Virus record (IMG/VR): IMGVR_UViG_3300042691_033363
Coordinates: 1 to 62,924 of that record
DNA from: a virus
Length of the DNA: 62,924 nt
Reading direction: 5' to 3' (one strand)
Shown in pieces: positions 7,358-14,313 of the stretch. The notes beneath the pieces were generated by a model, which worked only from the letters and a program-made list of their open reading frames with translations, had not been told where the DNA came from and searched no databases. Every line of letters starts with the position of its first letter. Position 1 is the stretch's first letter. A program made the position numbers and the translations under genes.

Positions 7358-7749
7358 TACTTGAACCGTTTAACTTCTTTGTACTTGCCGATAACGCTAC
7401 CTTTCATGCCCTTACCTTTAACTACAGTTTTCTTGGTAAGACCACCCTTGGTTACAGTTTTGCCTTTCTCTTTGACCATTTGATCTTTTCCATCGACGGT
7501 GCGAGAATAGATACCTTTGTATTTTTCTACACTGCGAGTTGCTTTGGGCGGTTTAACGCTAGCTGTAGATTTCTTTGCTACATTGACAGTTTTACCGGCC
7601 AATGTTTTCATTGTCTCAGTAGGTTTTACCAATGTATTCTCTCGTCTTTTTTTCTCGCGCAAATATTGCGAATTTCCGCCCATAATACTTGACTTGAATG
7701 GCGGCTCGTTCTTTTTTCCAGTTGTCTTTTTCATACTCGAATATGGCAT
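7357..7749 (-). CDS. Lysine-rich protein
   Basis: Up to 130 residues from the ATG at 7749, which shares bases with the preceding stop (TAATG). A second ATG at 7734 (Met6) is preceded by 'CATATTCGAGT', nearly the same string that precedes the 8234 start, so that may be the real start. Low-complexity basic sequence with two 'GxxTKKTVVKGKG'-like stretches. No family recognised. Confidence 0.7.
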   Translation of the reverse strand: MPYSSMKKTTGKKNEPPFKSSIMGGNSQYLREKKRRENTLVKPTETMKTLAGKTVNVAKKSTASVKPPKATRSVEKYKGIYSRTVDGKDQMVKEKGKTVTKGGLTKKTVVKGKGMKGSVIGKYKEVKRFK

Positions 7750-8234
7750 TACTTGTTTCTTTTTTTCGCATATCGATTCATAGCCGAAACCGCTGCTCCA
7801 GCAACCGCTGGGGCAGAAGAGAAAAATGCAGCCACCTTTGCAGCAGTCTTTCTATTTTCTCTTCTCTTCTCTAATTTCTCAGGAGTCATTGGGCCACCCA
7901 TCTTTTTCTTGATTCTTGCAGACACTCTGGCCATTTTATTCGCAGTTTTTACTGCTGCTTTTTTGGTGAGTTTTTGTGATTTTTCAGTTGCCAGTTGGTT
8001 TTTTTCTTTAATCCGCCCTGCTGTACCTTGTCCTTCTAAAGTGCGGCGAGACGATAGAACACTTGCTTTGTATTCATTTCCTTGTGCCTTGGCTTTAGAG
8101 GCTTTATCGGCCAATTTCGCCATTTTGGTATCTGACATTGCTGCTATTTTGCCAATCTTTTTGGCAGTTCTGCCCTCTATCTTGGCAACTTTCTTTGCAG
8201 CTTTTTGATTCGGAGTTGGTTTCATCGATTTCAT
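7749..8234 (-). CDS. Histone-like Lys/Ala-rich protein
   Basis: 161 residues rich in Lys, Ala, Arg and Met, built from repeats such as 'KKVAKIEGRTAKKIGKIAA' and 'KKAAVKTANKMARVSARIKK', closely resembling eukaryotic H1 tails or bacterial Lys/Ala-rich nucleoid proteins. A short hydrophobic stretch 'AAFFSSAPAVAGAAVSAM' lies before the basic end. It is preceded by a TATATTCG box three bases from the ATG. The likely role is nucleic-acid binding or an internal virion protein, inferred from composition. Confidence 0.7.
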   Translation of the reverse strand: MKSMKPTPNQKAAKKVAKIEGRTAKKIGKIAAMSDTKMAKLADKASKAKAQGNEYKASVLSSRRTLEGQGTAGRIKEKNQLATEKSQKLTKKAAVKTANKMARVSARIKKKMGGPMTPEKLEKRRENRKTAAKVAAFFSSAPAVAGAAVSAMNRYAKKRNK

Positions 8235-8237
8235 ACT

Positions 8238-8245
8238 CGAATATA
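8238..8245 (-). promoter_or_regulatory. -7 box variant TATATTCG
   Basis: One mismatch from TAnnTTTG, three bases before the ATG at 8234. The same ATATTCGAGTATGAAA string recurs at 7734-7749. Confidence 0.35.
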
Positions 8246-8248
8246 CGA

Positions 8249-8437
8249 TTATTTTTTCTTTTTCACAACCTTTTTCATGGCAGGCTTGGCTTTGGCGTAC
8301 ATGGATTTTTCTTTCTTTTCCATGGCTTTACCTTCCATCTTCTCATGCTTCATCATGGCCTTTTTGGAGCCATACACTTCCATACCGCCGTATTCAGACA
8401 TCTTCTTACTACCGGCTTTTTTCATTGGCTTTTTCAT
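8249..8437 (-). CDS. Met/Lys-rich small protein
   Basis: 62 residues, about one third Lys and one sixth Met, with the core 'MSEYGGMEVYGSKKAMMKHE'. Similar EYGG...Y.SK.AMMKHE peptides are familiar from environmental phages, where they lie beside structural genes; role unknown. A perfect TATATTTG box ends four bases before the ATG. Confidence 0.7.
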   Translation of the reverse strand: MKKPMKKAGSKKMSEYGGMEVYGSKKAMMKHEKMEGKAMEKKEKSMYAKAKPAMKKVVKKKK

Positions 8438-8441
8438 ATTT

Positions 8442-8449
8442 CAAATATA
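8442..8449 (-). promoter_or_regulatory. -7 box TATATTTG
   Basis: Perfect TAnnTTTG match, four bases before the ATG at 8437. Confidence 0.5.
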
Positions 8450-8456
8450 ATTAATT

Positions 8457-8768
8457 TCAGCTACCTTTTTTCCACTTCTTACTGGGAGAAGCAGTCTTGC
8501 TAGGACTCCACTTTACTTTATCAGCCCAATAAGCAGCACTCAGTTTGCCCTTTGCGATGTTCTTCGCATGTCGGGATTCGAATGCTTTTCTCTGGCCTAC
8601 TGTTTGGTTTGTCTTGACACCTTGTTGGCCGAAGCGAATGGTTTTTACCTGATCCCCTTGCTTTGCCACTACAATGTGACTTTTCTTGGGGTGTCCTGGG
8701 GTGGCCTTGGGTTTGTTGTAGCCGGATACCCCAGCCCGTGTTAATCTACTATCCTTTTTCGGAGCCAT
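8457..8768 (-). CDS. DUF6321-like phage protein
   Basis: 103 residues containing 'AGVSGYNKPKATPGHPKKSH', 'VVAKQGDQVKTIRFGQQGV' and 'FESRHAKNIAKGKLSAAYW' followed by ADKVKW. This ordered set of motifs (NKPK-TP-H-KSH, IRFGQQGV, RHAKNI, SAAYWA-KVKW) matches the conserved protein family I know as DUF6321, found in many marine and gut phages, function unknown. Basic like its neighbours but clearly a folded domain. Its start overlaps the end of the upstream membrane protein gene. Confidence 0.8.
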   Translation of the reverse strand: MAPKKDSRLTRAGVSGYNKPKATPGHPKKSHIVVAKQGDQVKTIRFGQQGVKTNQTVGQRKAFESRHAKNIAKGKLSAAYWADKVKWSPSKTASPSKKWKKGS

Positions 8769-8946
8769 CTTCGTCAGTAAAGAAATTGGTTACAAACTTT
8801 CCAAGCGCACCGCACACGCCACAAACTAACATCAGTCTGGGGTGATCTAGATTCAAACCGGCAATAAACAAGGAAGCAGCAGCAATGCTGTCTCCCAGGA
8901 CGCGAAATCTCTTAGGCGTTGGCGCAAAGTAGTTTTTCAGTTTCAC
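8749..8946 (-). CDS. Small membrane protein, second holin candidate
   Basis: 65 residues: a short N-terminal cytoplasmic part (MKLKNYFAPTPKRFRVLGD), two hydrophobic stretches ('SIAAASLFIAGL' and 'LMLVCGVCGALGKFVTNFF') and a charged tail. I recall similar 'FAPTPK...GD' proteins from Bacteroidota phages as small membrane proteins of holin type. Overlaps both neighbours by a few bases. Membrane location is clear; a lysis role is inferred. Confidence 0.65.
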   Translation of the reverse strand: MKLKNYFAPTPKRFRVLGDSIAAASLFIAGLNLDHPRLMLVCGVCGALGKFVTNFFTDEDGSEKG

Positions 8947-9242
8947 TGTATTACCACAACTGTTCCGGGGCCGGTAGTTTCTTCGATAACTTTGATTGCT
9001 TCGTTGTGAAACAACATAGCTAGTTCTGGTCCGAAGAATTCTTGACTAGTCAACTCAACTTGGGCTAGATTAGGAAGACTCACATTTACTGTTGATTTTC
9101 CTTCTAAATAAGAAGCTTCGTCTTTGTAATAAGAAAGAATTGCTCTTGAGAAGCCATTGTAAAGTTGAATATCTAGAAACACAAAAGGGCGTACAGTAAA
9201 ACCATCCGTGGTCTGTACATCTGCATTTATTTGAAGTGCCAT
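8943..9242 (-). CDS. Hypothetical late protein
   Basis: 99 residues with beta-rich composition and one Cys-free compact domain: 'GFTVRPFVFLDIQLYNGF', then a helical C-terminal half (SQEFFGPELAMLFHNEAIKV). Its position just after the fibre gene suggests a virion or fibre-assembly role. No family recognised. Confidence 0.7.
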   Translation of the reverse strand: MALQINADVQTTDGFTVRPFVFLDIQLYNGFSRAILSYYKDEASYLEGKSTVNVSLPNLAQVELTSQEFFGPELAMLFHNEAIKVIEETTGPGTVVVIQ

Positions 9243-9253
9243 ATCTTTATTGA

Positions 9254-10861
9254 TTAGTATTGTATTTGAGTTCCTCTGAATGTAGCGAGTACACGAATAA
9301 CAGTCGTAGCATCAGCAGTTGTCGGGGGAGTATACTGTATTCTCAAACTTTCGTTCGTGTCATCGTTGTCGATAGTAAATACTCCTGTTGCCATCGAAGC
9401 ATCTGCATTTGTTGTACCTATTTCTTGTACTGTTCCAACAAGAACGGTATTGGTACCAATTCTTTTTATTGTTACCTTGTACGAAGTCGCTTCAACTTCT
9501 CCAACAACAGTGCTGCCTCCTCCTGCATTTGTACAAATTGCAGAAATGTCAACAATACCTTGCCAAATAGAATTGGTTCCGGGAAGAATTGCTCTTACCG
9601 ATGCACCATCGAGGAAAAGTTCTGTCTGAACACTGCCTGTAATTTCTCTGCGCCAAATAAGTTCGTGCGCTTGAGCATCTCCAAAAACGCCTACGCCACC
9701 AAATCTCCCTGCGGCAAAAACCTGTTGACCATAAAGCGAAGCACTTGCTAAAACACCTCCTTTTACAGTTGAATATTGAGCAGTGGCTCTACTTGCCCAA
9801 CCTCCTGATATAGTGCTATATGTCCCACTTGCGATGTGGTCTCCTCCTCCGGGAATAACTGAGTTTTGACCTGAAGCAGTATTCCTGTCTCCTCCTCCAA
9901 TAGCAGAGTTAACAGCAGTTGCTAAGTTTTGAAATCCTCCAACGGATACAGCATAGTTTGCTGTGGCTTGGTTCTGAGTCCCTCCGACAACAATAGCCCA
10001 TTGGCCACTCACCAAATTCGATTGACCTCCACCTAAAAACCCATACGACCCACTTGAGGTATTAGTATACCCTCCTCCTAAAACACCCCCGGACCCCCCA
10101 AGATTGTTTCCATTGCCTCCACCCAAAACACAAGCAGTACCGCCAACTCCATTGTTTCTGCCGCCAACTAAAACAGAGTCTTGAACAAAACTAAAAATAG
10201 TATTTAAAATACCACCGCCCAAGAAGTGCGGCCCATTTCCTGATAGTATACTATTGGCAAGTCCACCTACAATTACATCATTTCCCCCGGTAGGGTTTGC
10301 TGTAATAGTATGTTGGCCTCCACCGCCAATAAATGCTCCGGGAGATGCGTTCCTACTTTGATATGCGTTAAATATTCCACTAGCATTCGCACTTGCGACT
10401 TGATTGGCATTTGTCCTACTCCTTTGAAAATCAACAGCAAATTGACCTCTTGCATCCCCTCCAACAGTTGTGCCATCAGGAATTTGTGCAACAATAGAAC
10501 CGTTCCCTTTGGGGGTAATAGCAGCATTTACATTTGCAGCAGCATTATTTGGAGTCCATTGACTTGTTGCCTGAGTAGCAGAGGAGAATGTCTCTGACCA
10601 ATTGACTGCTCCGGCAGCTACTGTCCAACTGCGATCAGCAGATAAATCATATGATACTCCGTTGATTGTCAGTGTTCTGGTTGTCGGAACTCCTCCGCCA
10701 CCGCCTGCGAGCGAAACCTTTAAAGCACGGCCACCGGCAGGATCGCTGATGGTCATGTAGTTTTCTGGATCATCAACACCGCCAGTTGTAGATACTTTCA
10801 GTAATCTACCGCCGGCAGGATCGCTCACTGTGTATATGGCAAGAAATTCCTGGAGTGTCAT
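9254..10861 (-). CDS. Tail-fibre/adhesin with trimeric-autotransporter-like repeats
   Basis: 535 residues, probably receptor-binding. The N-terminus has two copies of 'SDPAGGRxLKVS', then the fibre signature 'LTINGVSYDLSADRSWTV'. The middle (about 180-375) is a run of roughly 14-residue units with paired glycines and S/N/A, such as 'GFLGGGQSNLVSG' and 'SAIGGGDRNTASGQNSV', the pattern of YadA-type head repeats that coil into a left-handed beta-roll. The C-terminus is beta-rich with several T/V strands. A TATATTTG box lies four bases before the ATG. Confidence 0.8.
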   Translation of the reverse strand: MTLQEFLAIYTVSDPAGGRLLKVSTTGGVDDPENYMTISDPAGGRALKVSLAGGGGGVPTTRTLTINGVSYDLSADRSWTVAAGAVNWSETFSSATQATSQWTPNNAAANVNAAITPKGNGSIVAQIPDGTTVGGDARGQFAVDFQRSRTNANQVASANASGIFNAYQSRNASPGAFIGGGGQHTITANPTGGNDVIVGGLANSILSGNGPHFLGGGILNTIFSFVQDSVLVGGRNNGVGGTACVLGGGNGNNLGGSGGVLGGGYTNTSSGSYGFLGGGQSNLVSGQWAIVVGGTQNQATANYAVSVGGFQNLATAVNSAIGGGDRNTASGQNSVIPGGGDHIASGTYSTISGGWASRATAQYSTVKGGVLASASLYGQQVFAAGRFGGVGVFGDAQAHELIWRREITGSVQTELFLDGASVRAILPGTNSIWQGIVDISAICTNAGGGSTVVGEVEATSYKVTIKRIGTNTVLVGTVQEIGTTNADASMATGVFTIDNDDTNESLRIQYTPPTTADATTVIRVLATFRGTQIQY

Positions 10862-10865
10862 AGTT

Positions 10866-10873
10866 CAAATATA
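10866..10873 (-). promoter_or_regulatory. -7 box TATATTTG before fibre gene
   Basis: Perfect TAnnTTTG, four bases from the ATG at 10861, in a 53-bp gap with no other feature. Confidence 0.5.
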
Positions 10874-10914
10874 CAACAAAAATTAATATGAAACATTTTT
10901 ATTTTTACTGCAAA

Positions 10915-11685
10915 TCAGACCAAAGTCGCTGTTACTATGACAGATGGAGATGCTGGTATTGTTCCAATTCCCGGCGTAATTGCTTCCAATTGAATGCTTG
11001 CTAAATCTGCAGTCCATTTCAATTCGATATTATCTCCAGGAGCCAGTACATCTACAAATAAATTCATGGCAAATATGTAATGTCCATTGTTCCCACCATG
11101 AGTACTAGGTATTGTTGCGATTGATGCAGAATCCGCAATTGCAACCCCGTTGTAAGCAAACCACAGATAAAACAATTGGGCTTGGTTGTAGGTATTTGTG
11201 ACTTGCAGTGAAACTTGAATGTTGTACATTCCGACCGTTGCAAAGTACAACCGATTCATTGCCAGTGTCACATCATTCGAATAGGCTGTCGTGTTGATTG
11301 CGACTGTTTTCTCTTCGAATGGAGCAGCTATTGTCTGTATGGTGTTGTCATAAAACGAGCCGTACTTTATAGAAGTTGCGGTTAGGTATGTATTGGAATC
11401 CACACTGCCGTCGGCTTTTAGAAATTGGCTCGATGTACCGCCGGTTTTGATAAACGCATTGGCTTCAATGGAATTCGTAGTAACGGAACCTTCGTCGGTA
11501 ACTTCTTGTAAATCTGGCACCCCAGTCACTGCCTGAGCAGAAAACTGAGTAAAACTCACAGCTAACCTACGCAAATAAACTTCCCTCTGTTTGTATATCA
11601 TTTCCTTGGTATTGGCGTACAACTTTCCGTTGTCAATGGCCAAATCCAAAAGAGCAGCAACGATATTTTCAGTAGGGGATGCCAT
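10915..11685 (-). CDS. Probable fibre or C1q/TNF-like virion protein
   Basis: 256 residues from the ATG at 11685, which shares a base with the endolysin stop (TAATG). After a helical N-terminus, residues about 70-110 read 'IEANAFIKTGGTSSQFLKAD', a pattern frequent in fibre shafts that precede a knob. The C-terminal 140 residues are beta-rich with alternating hydrophobics ('LYFATVGMYNIQVSLQV', 'GDNIELKWTAD'), resembling C1q/TNF-type jelly-roll ends of phage fibres. A host-surface binding role is inferred. Confidence 0.7.
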   Translation of the reverse strand: MASPTENIVAALLDLAIDNGKLYANTKEMIYKQREVYLRRLAVSFTQFSAQAVTGVPDLQEVTDEGSVTTNSIEANAFIKTGGTSSQFLKADGSVDSNTYLTATSIKYGSFYDNTIQTIAAPFEEKTVAINTTAYSNDVTLAMNRLYFATVGMYNIQVSLQVTNTYNQAQLFYLWFAYNGVAIADSASIATIPSTHGGNNGHYIFAMNLFVDVLAPGDNIELKWTADLASIQLEAITPGIGTIPASPSVIVTATLV

Positions 11686-12284
11686 TACCACTTGAACCGC
11701 TTGACAATCATGGCGTAGAATGCTTTCATGCGATTCAGCCAACCTTGCCTAAACATCGGATATGCTTTGGTGCCGAGAACATCGAGGAAGTTGTAACGGA
11801 TTTTGTACAAGTCCTCGAATACTTTTTTTTCGCCAATCTTCATGATTTCGTTATTCAGCGAAGCCAATGTGATCGGGCCAAAGTTTGTCGTTACTCTGGG
11901 GAATTCGTAGCCTTTGGAAATCAGGTATCTCTGTACATGTGGTACTGACACCCCAGGCCCACTTCCCCAGGTCCAGTCCACAATCAGTTCGGCCACTGAC
12001 TGCGACACGATTTTGTCGGCTTGAACCACATCCCAAAATGTAACTTTGAAAATCTTAGTCCATGTCTCGTCTGACATTTCGTAAAATACTTCGGGAGTTG
12101 CTGGGTAGCCGGCTTTGGGTGCGGTCGAGACAAATGTCTGCCAGGTCACGCCTTTGTTGGTGTGATATCCGGAGCCATCGGGTACAGGGTAAGCTGATGC
12201 TGCGTCTCTTTTGTCTTTTGATAATCCGCCTTCCCATTGCTTTACATAAGCGATGAAGGCCGGTGCGTCATAGATATTTGCCAT
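11685..12284 (-). CDS. Endolysin, glycoside hydrolase family 108
   Basis: 199 residues. The N-terminal GH108 muramidase shows the catalytic 'EGG' (Glu18) followed by an insert and 'HTNKGVTWQTF', then 'VSQSVAELIVDWTWGSGPG', a hallmark of the family. The C-terminal part has the usual peptidoglycan-binding helices ending 'GWLNRMKAFYAM'. It cleaves the N-acetylmuramic acid to N-acetylglucosamine bond of peptidoglycan in the periplasm. There is no signal peptide, so release depends on a holin. Confidence 0.9.
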   Translation of the reverse strand: MANIYDAPAFIAYVKQWEGGLSKDKRDAASAYPVPDGSGYHTNKGVTWQTFVSTAPKAGYPATPEVFYEMSDETWTKIFKVTFWDVVQADKIVSQSVAELIVDWTWGSGPGVSVPHVQRYLISKGYEFPRVTTNFGPITLASLNNEIMKIGEKKVFEDLYKIRYNFLDVLGTKAYPMFRQGWLNRMKAFYAMIVKRFKW

Positions 12285-12287
12285 ATG

Positions 12288-12494
12288 TTATTGATTACTG
12301 AATTGGTCGCAAAAATACTCATAAATTTGGTTGACTTGTGCTTGTGCTTCCTCTCCCATTTCTTCGTGTTTCCATTTCGATCTGAGAAAGTTACGAAAAC
12401 TGTCAACTTTGTAAGCCGTATCGACTGCCTTTGAATAGATTTCAAAGTCTTCTTGATCGTCAGGCAAATTGAATTCAAATGTTACTTTTGTCAT
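12288..12494 (-). CDS. Small conserved phage protein
   Basis: 68 residues from the ATG at 12494, overlapping the phosphoesterase stop (ATGA). The sequence 'VTFEFNLPDDQEDFEIYSKA' followed by 'FRNFLRSKWKHEE' and 'IYEYFCDQF' resembles a small acidic family seen in many phages, where a FNLPDD start leads into a helical body. Role unknown. A longer frame begins further upstream but would lie inside the phosphoesterase gene. Confidence 0.7.
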   Translation of the reverse strand: MTKVTFEFNLPDDQEDFEIYSKAVDTAYKVDSFRNFLRSKWKHEEMGEEAQAQVNQIYEYFCDQFSNQ

Positions 12495-13363
12495 GTCGTT
12501 CTGTGTGTATATGCTGTTATTTTTGCTACCTCTTTTTCTTGTCCATTTACTATTTTTGTCGCTCTCGTGCATTCGAGTTCTAACCACCTACCGCCTAATG
12601 GCTTTGGTGACGCTCCTCTTTCTACATGCCAGCCTTCGGCACCATTGTTGTATTCCTCTTTGTATGTAGATGTTCTAACCATCAGTATATCAGCAAGTTG
12701 CACTCTATTTGCATTGTTCAATCTTTCGATGGTGTACACTACTTCGTTGTCTTCATGCACATGGCCCATCCAAATCATGTCTGCTCCTTCCACAAAGGTA
12801 GCCATTCTGTTGAATTGTATCACGCCTTTTGTCACGGGGCCTCCGCCGCCACTGCCATGAAAATACTTGATTTTGAACGATCGAACTGTTTTAATCAAAT
12901 CGCCGGCATTGCGTACAAATGAATATATCACCCAACCGCCGTACCCTCCGGCTTGAATGTTGGTGCCGCATTCTCGATTCAAACCAAACACAAATCTCTC
13001 GATTAAATCTGTTTCCTGGTATTTTAGAATGGCTGTTTCATGGTTTCCGTAGCCTACCACTTTGATGTGGGCTGCGTAGGGTTTGAACCAGTCTATTGCT
13101 GTGTTTACAATGGTATCAAAATAGTTTTCTCTCTGATGCTCCGGCCTAATGTTTGATTTCGAACTACGGCGATCTGCCTTTCCATTCATCACACAAAACA
13201 AATCACCGTTTATCAGAATATCAGCATTTCTTTCAACTGCTTGATCCAAATGTTTCTTGAGTAATTCTCTGTCGCAATGTGGATTATCCCAGTGGAGGTC
13301 ACTTAAAAGCAACACTGTTTTTTTCCCAATTGGGACATCGATTGCACATACATTATTTTTCAT
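12491..13363 (-). CDS. Calcineurin-like metallophosphoesterase
   Basis: 290 residues with the full metal-binding set of the family: 'LLSDLHWDN' (Asp22, His24), 'INGDLF' (Asp54), 'GYGNHE' (Asn107, His108), 'YFHG' (His169) and 'MGHVH' (His201, His203). It should hydrolyse a phosphodiester or phosphomonoester using two metals; nuclease or nucleotide substrates are both possible. Its position among late genes next to the endolysin is unusual for a DNA-repair enzyme and leaves open a role in the virion or in host takeover. Confidence 0.85.
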   Translation of the reverse strand: MKNNVCAIDVPIGKKTVLLLSDLHWDNPHCDRELLKKHLDQAVERNADILINGDLFCVMNGKADRRSSKSNIRPEHQRENYFDTIVNTAIDWFKPYAAHIKVVGYGNHETAILKYQETDLIERFVFGLNRECGTNIQAGGYGGWVIYSFVRNAGDLIKTVRSFKIKYFHGSGGGGPVTKGVIQFNRMATFVEGADMIWMGHVHEDNEVVYTIERLNNANRVQLADILMVRTSTYKEEYNNGAEGWHVERGASPKPLGGRWLELECTRATKIVNGQEKEVAKITAYTHRTT

Positions 13364-13372
13364 ATCTAATTG

Positions 13373-13729
13373 TTATACAACAACTTCGACGATATCCGGT
13401 ATACCGTCTCCATCAGCATCTACTAAGAATTTCTGACCGGCTTCACTGTATATGAATGCCAATCGCTCCACCTCAGTTACGACATAATTTGTACCACAAA
13501 CCGTAGCAGCTTTTCCGAGCAGTTCGTTTACCTGGTCCGAAGATAAATAGCCAACATTCTGTATGGCGAAAAGATATTGTATAGCAAGTTTCTGATTCCC
13601 CAGCTTTCCCTCACAAGGAACATCGTATTTCGACGCAGTGGTAATTTCATTTCCGCTCACTGACAAAAATCTGCGTAACGCAATGTAATTGTCAATAAGT
13701 TTGGTTAACTGAAATGTAGTCAGTGCCAT
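13373..13729 (-). CDS. Hypothetical late protein with Asp-rich loop
   Basis: 118 residues from the ATG at 13729, which shares a base with the preceding stop (TAATG). The C-terminus has 'DADGDGIPDI', the calcium-binding loop pattern of thrombospondin type-3 or dockerin-like repeats. The rest is helical with two cysteines (about Cys39 and Cys78). Possibly a fibre-assembly or virion surface protein; not recognised. Confidence 0.7.
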   Translation of the reverse strand: MALTTFQLTKLIDNYIALRRFLSVSGNEITTASKYDVPCEGKLGNQKLAIQYLFAIQNVGYLSSDQVNELLGKAATVCGTNYVVTEVERLAFIYSEAGQKFLVDADGDGIPDIVEVVV

Positions 13730-14268
13730 TAGCAGCCGCAACCTCCACTCAAACCGGTGGGACCGCAGCCGTTTACAAGATTGTTGAAGTCGGTGAGTAA
13801 CTCTTGTGCTAGAGTGTAGTTCTCTGCTTCCTCTGCGTACACCATTTTGTCAAAAATGAACTTGGCTTCTTCGAACAATCCGCTGTTTTGAAGAGCCAAC
13901 CCGGTCAAGGTTTTCTTTGCGTTCTCGTATCTCAGGAAGTAGAATGTGTCAACGAACTGACCGCCTCCTGGGTTGAATGTCATGACAACTGTGTACAGCC
14001 CATCTATTACAGAAGGGAGCTGTGTGAAGATGTCAACTTGGCGGTAAGCAGCGGTCCAAAAGGTAGATGTGTACAAACCGGTAATGTTATCTGCTACCGT
14101 TTGTGACGGTCTCAGCACTGTGCAGTTTATAGCTGTTACGGACGCTCTTGTTGTGTTCGGAGCACCCCAGCCTTCGGGGTTCGTTGTCGCGTTGTAGTCC
14201 CCAGTGAAATCAGACAGTAGCATCTGAAACTGATTATTTACAACATCCAACTTGAGTACGAGTGCCAT
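13729..14268 (-). CDS. Hypothetical late beta-rich protein
   Basis: 179 residues. The first 110 are beta-rich ('LVLKLDVVNNQFQMLLSD', then 'GLYTVVMTFNPGGGQFVDTF'), the last 60 helical, ending in a Cys/Gly cluster 'NGCGPTGLSGGCGC' that could bind metal. A TATCTTTG box is four bases from the ATG, with TTTG 19 bases further upstream, giving a complete promoter. I recall similar proteins from Bacteroidota phages near fibre genes; function unknown. Confidence 0.7.
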   Translation of the reverse strand: MALVLKLDVVNNQFQMLLSDFTGDYNATTNPEGWGAPNTTRASVTAINCTVLRPSQTVADNITGLYTSTFWTAAYRQVDIFTQLPSVIDGLYTVVMTFNPGGGQFVDTFYFLRYENAKKTLTGLALQNSGLFEEAKFIFDKMVYAEEAENYTLAQELLTDFNNLVNGCGPTGLSGGCGC

Positions 14269-14272
14269 AGTT

Positions 14273-14296
14273 CAAAGATAATTAATTTTTTTGGTT
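14273..14296 (-). promoter_or_regulatory. Promoter with TATCTTTG and upstream TTTG
   Basis: On the minus strand TTTG, a 19-base spacer and TATCTTTG (14273-14280) precede the ATG at 14268 by four bases. This is the most complete promoter in the set of near-leaderless late promoters. Confidence 0.55.
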
Positions 14297-14313
14297 TGGC
14301 AAATAGAAATTAT

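Noticed and set aside
7517-8208. Long plus-strand frames with membrane-like composition across 7.5-8.2 kb
   Set aside because: Antisense of Lys/Ala-rich genes always yields Phe/Leu/Ala-rich frames; the real genes overlap start-to-stop on the minus strand.
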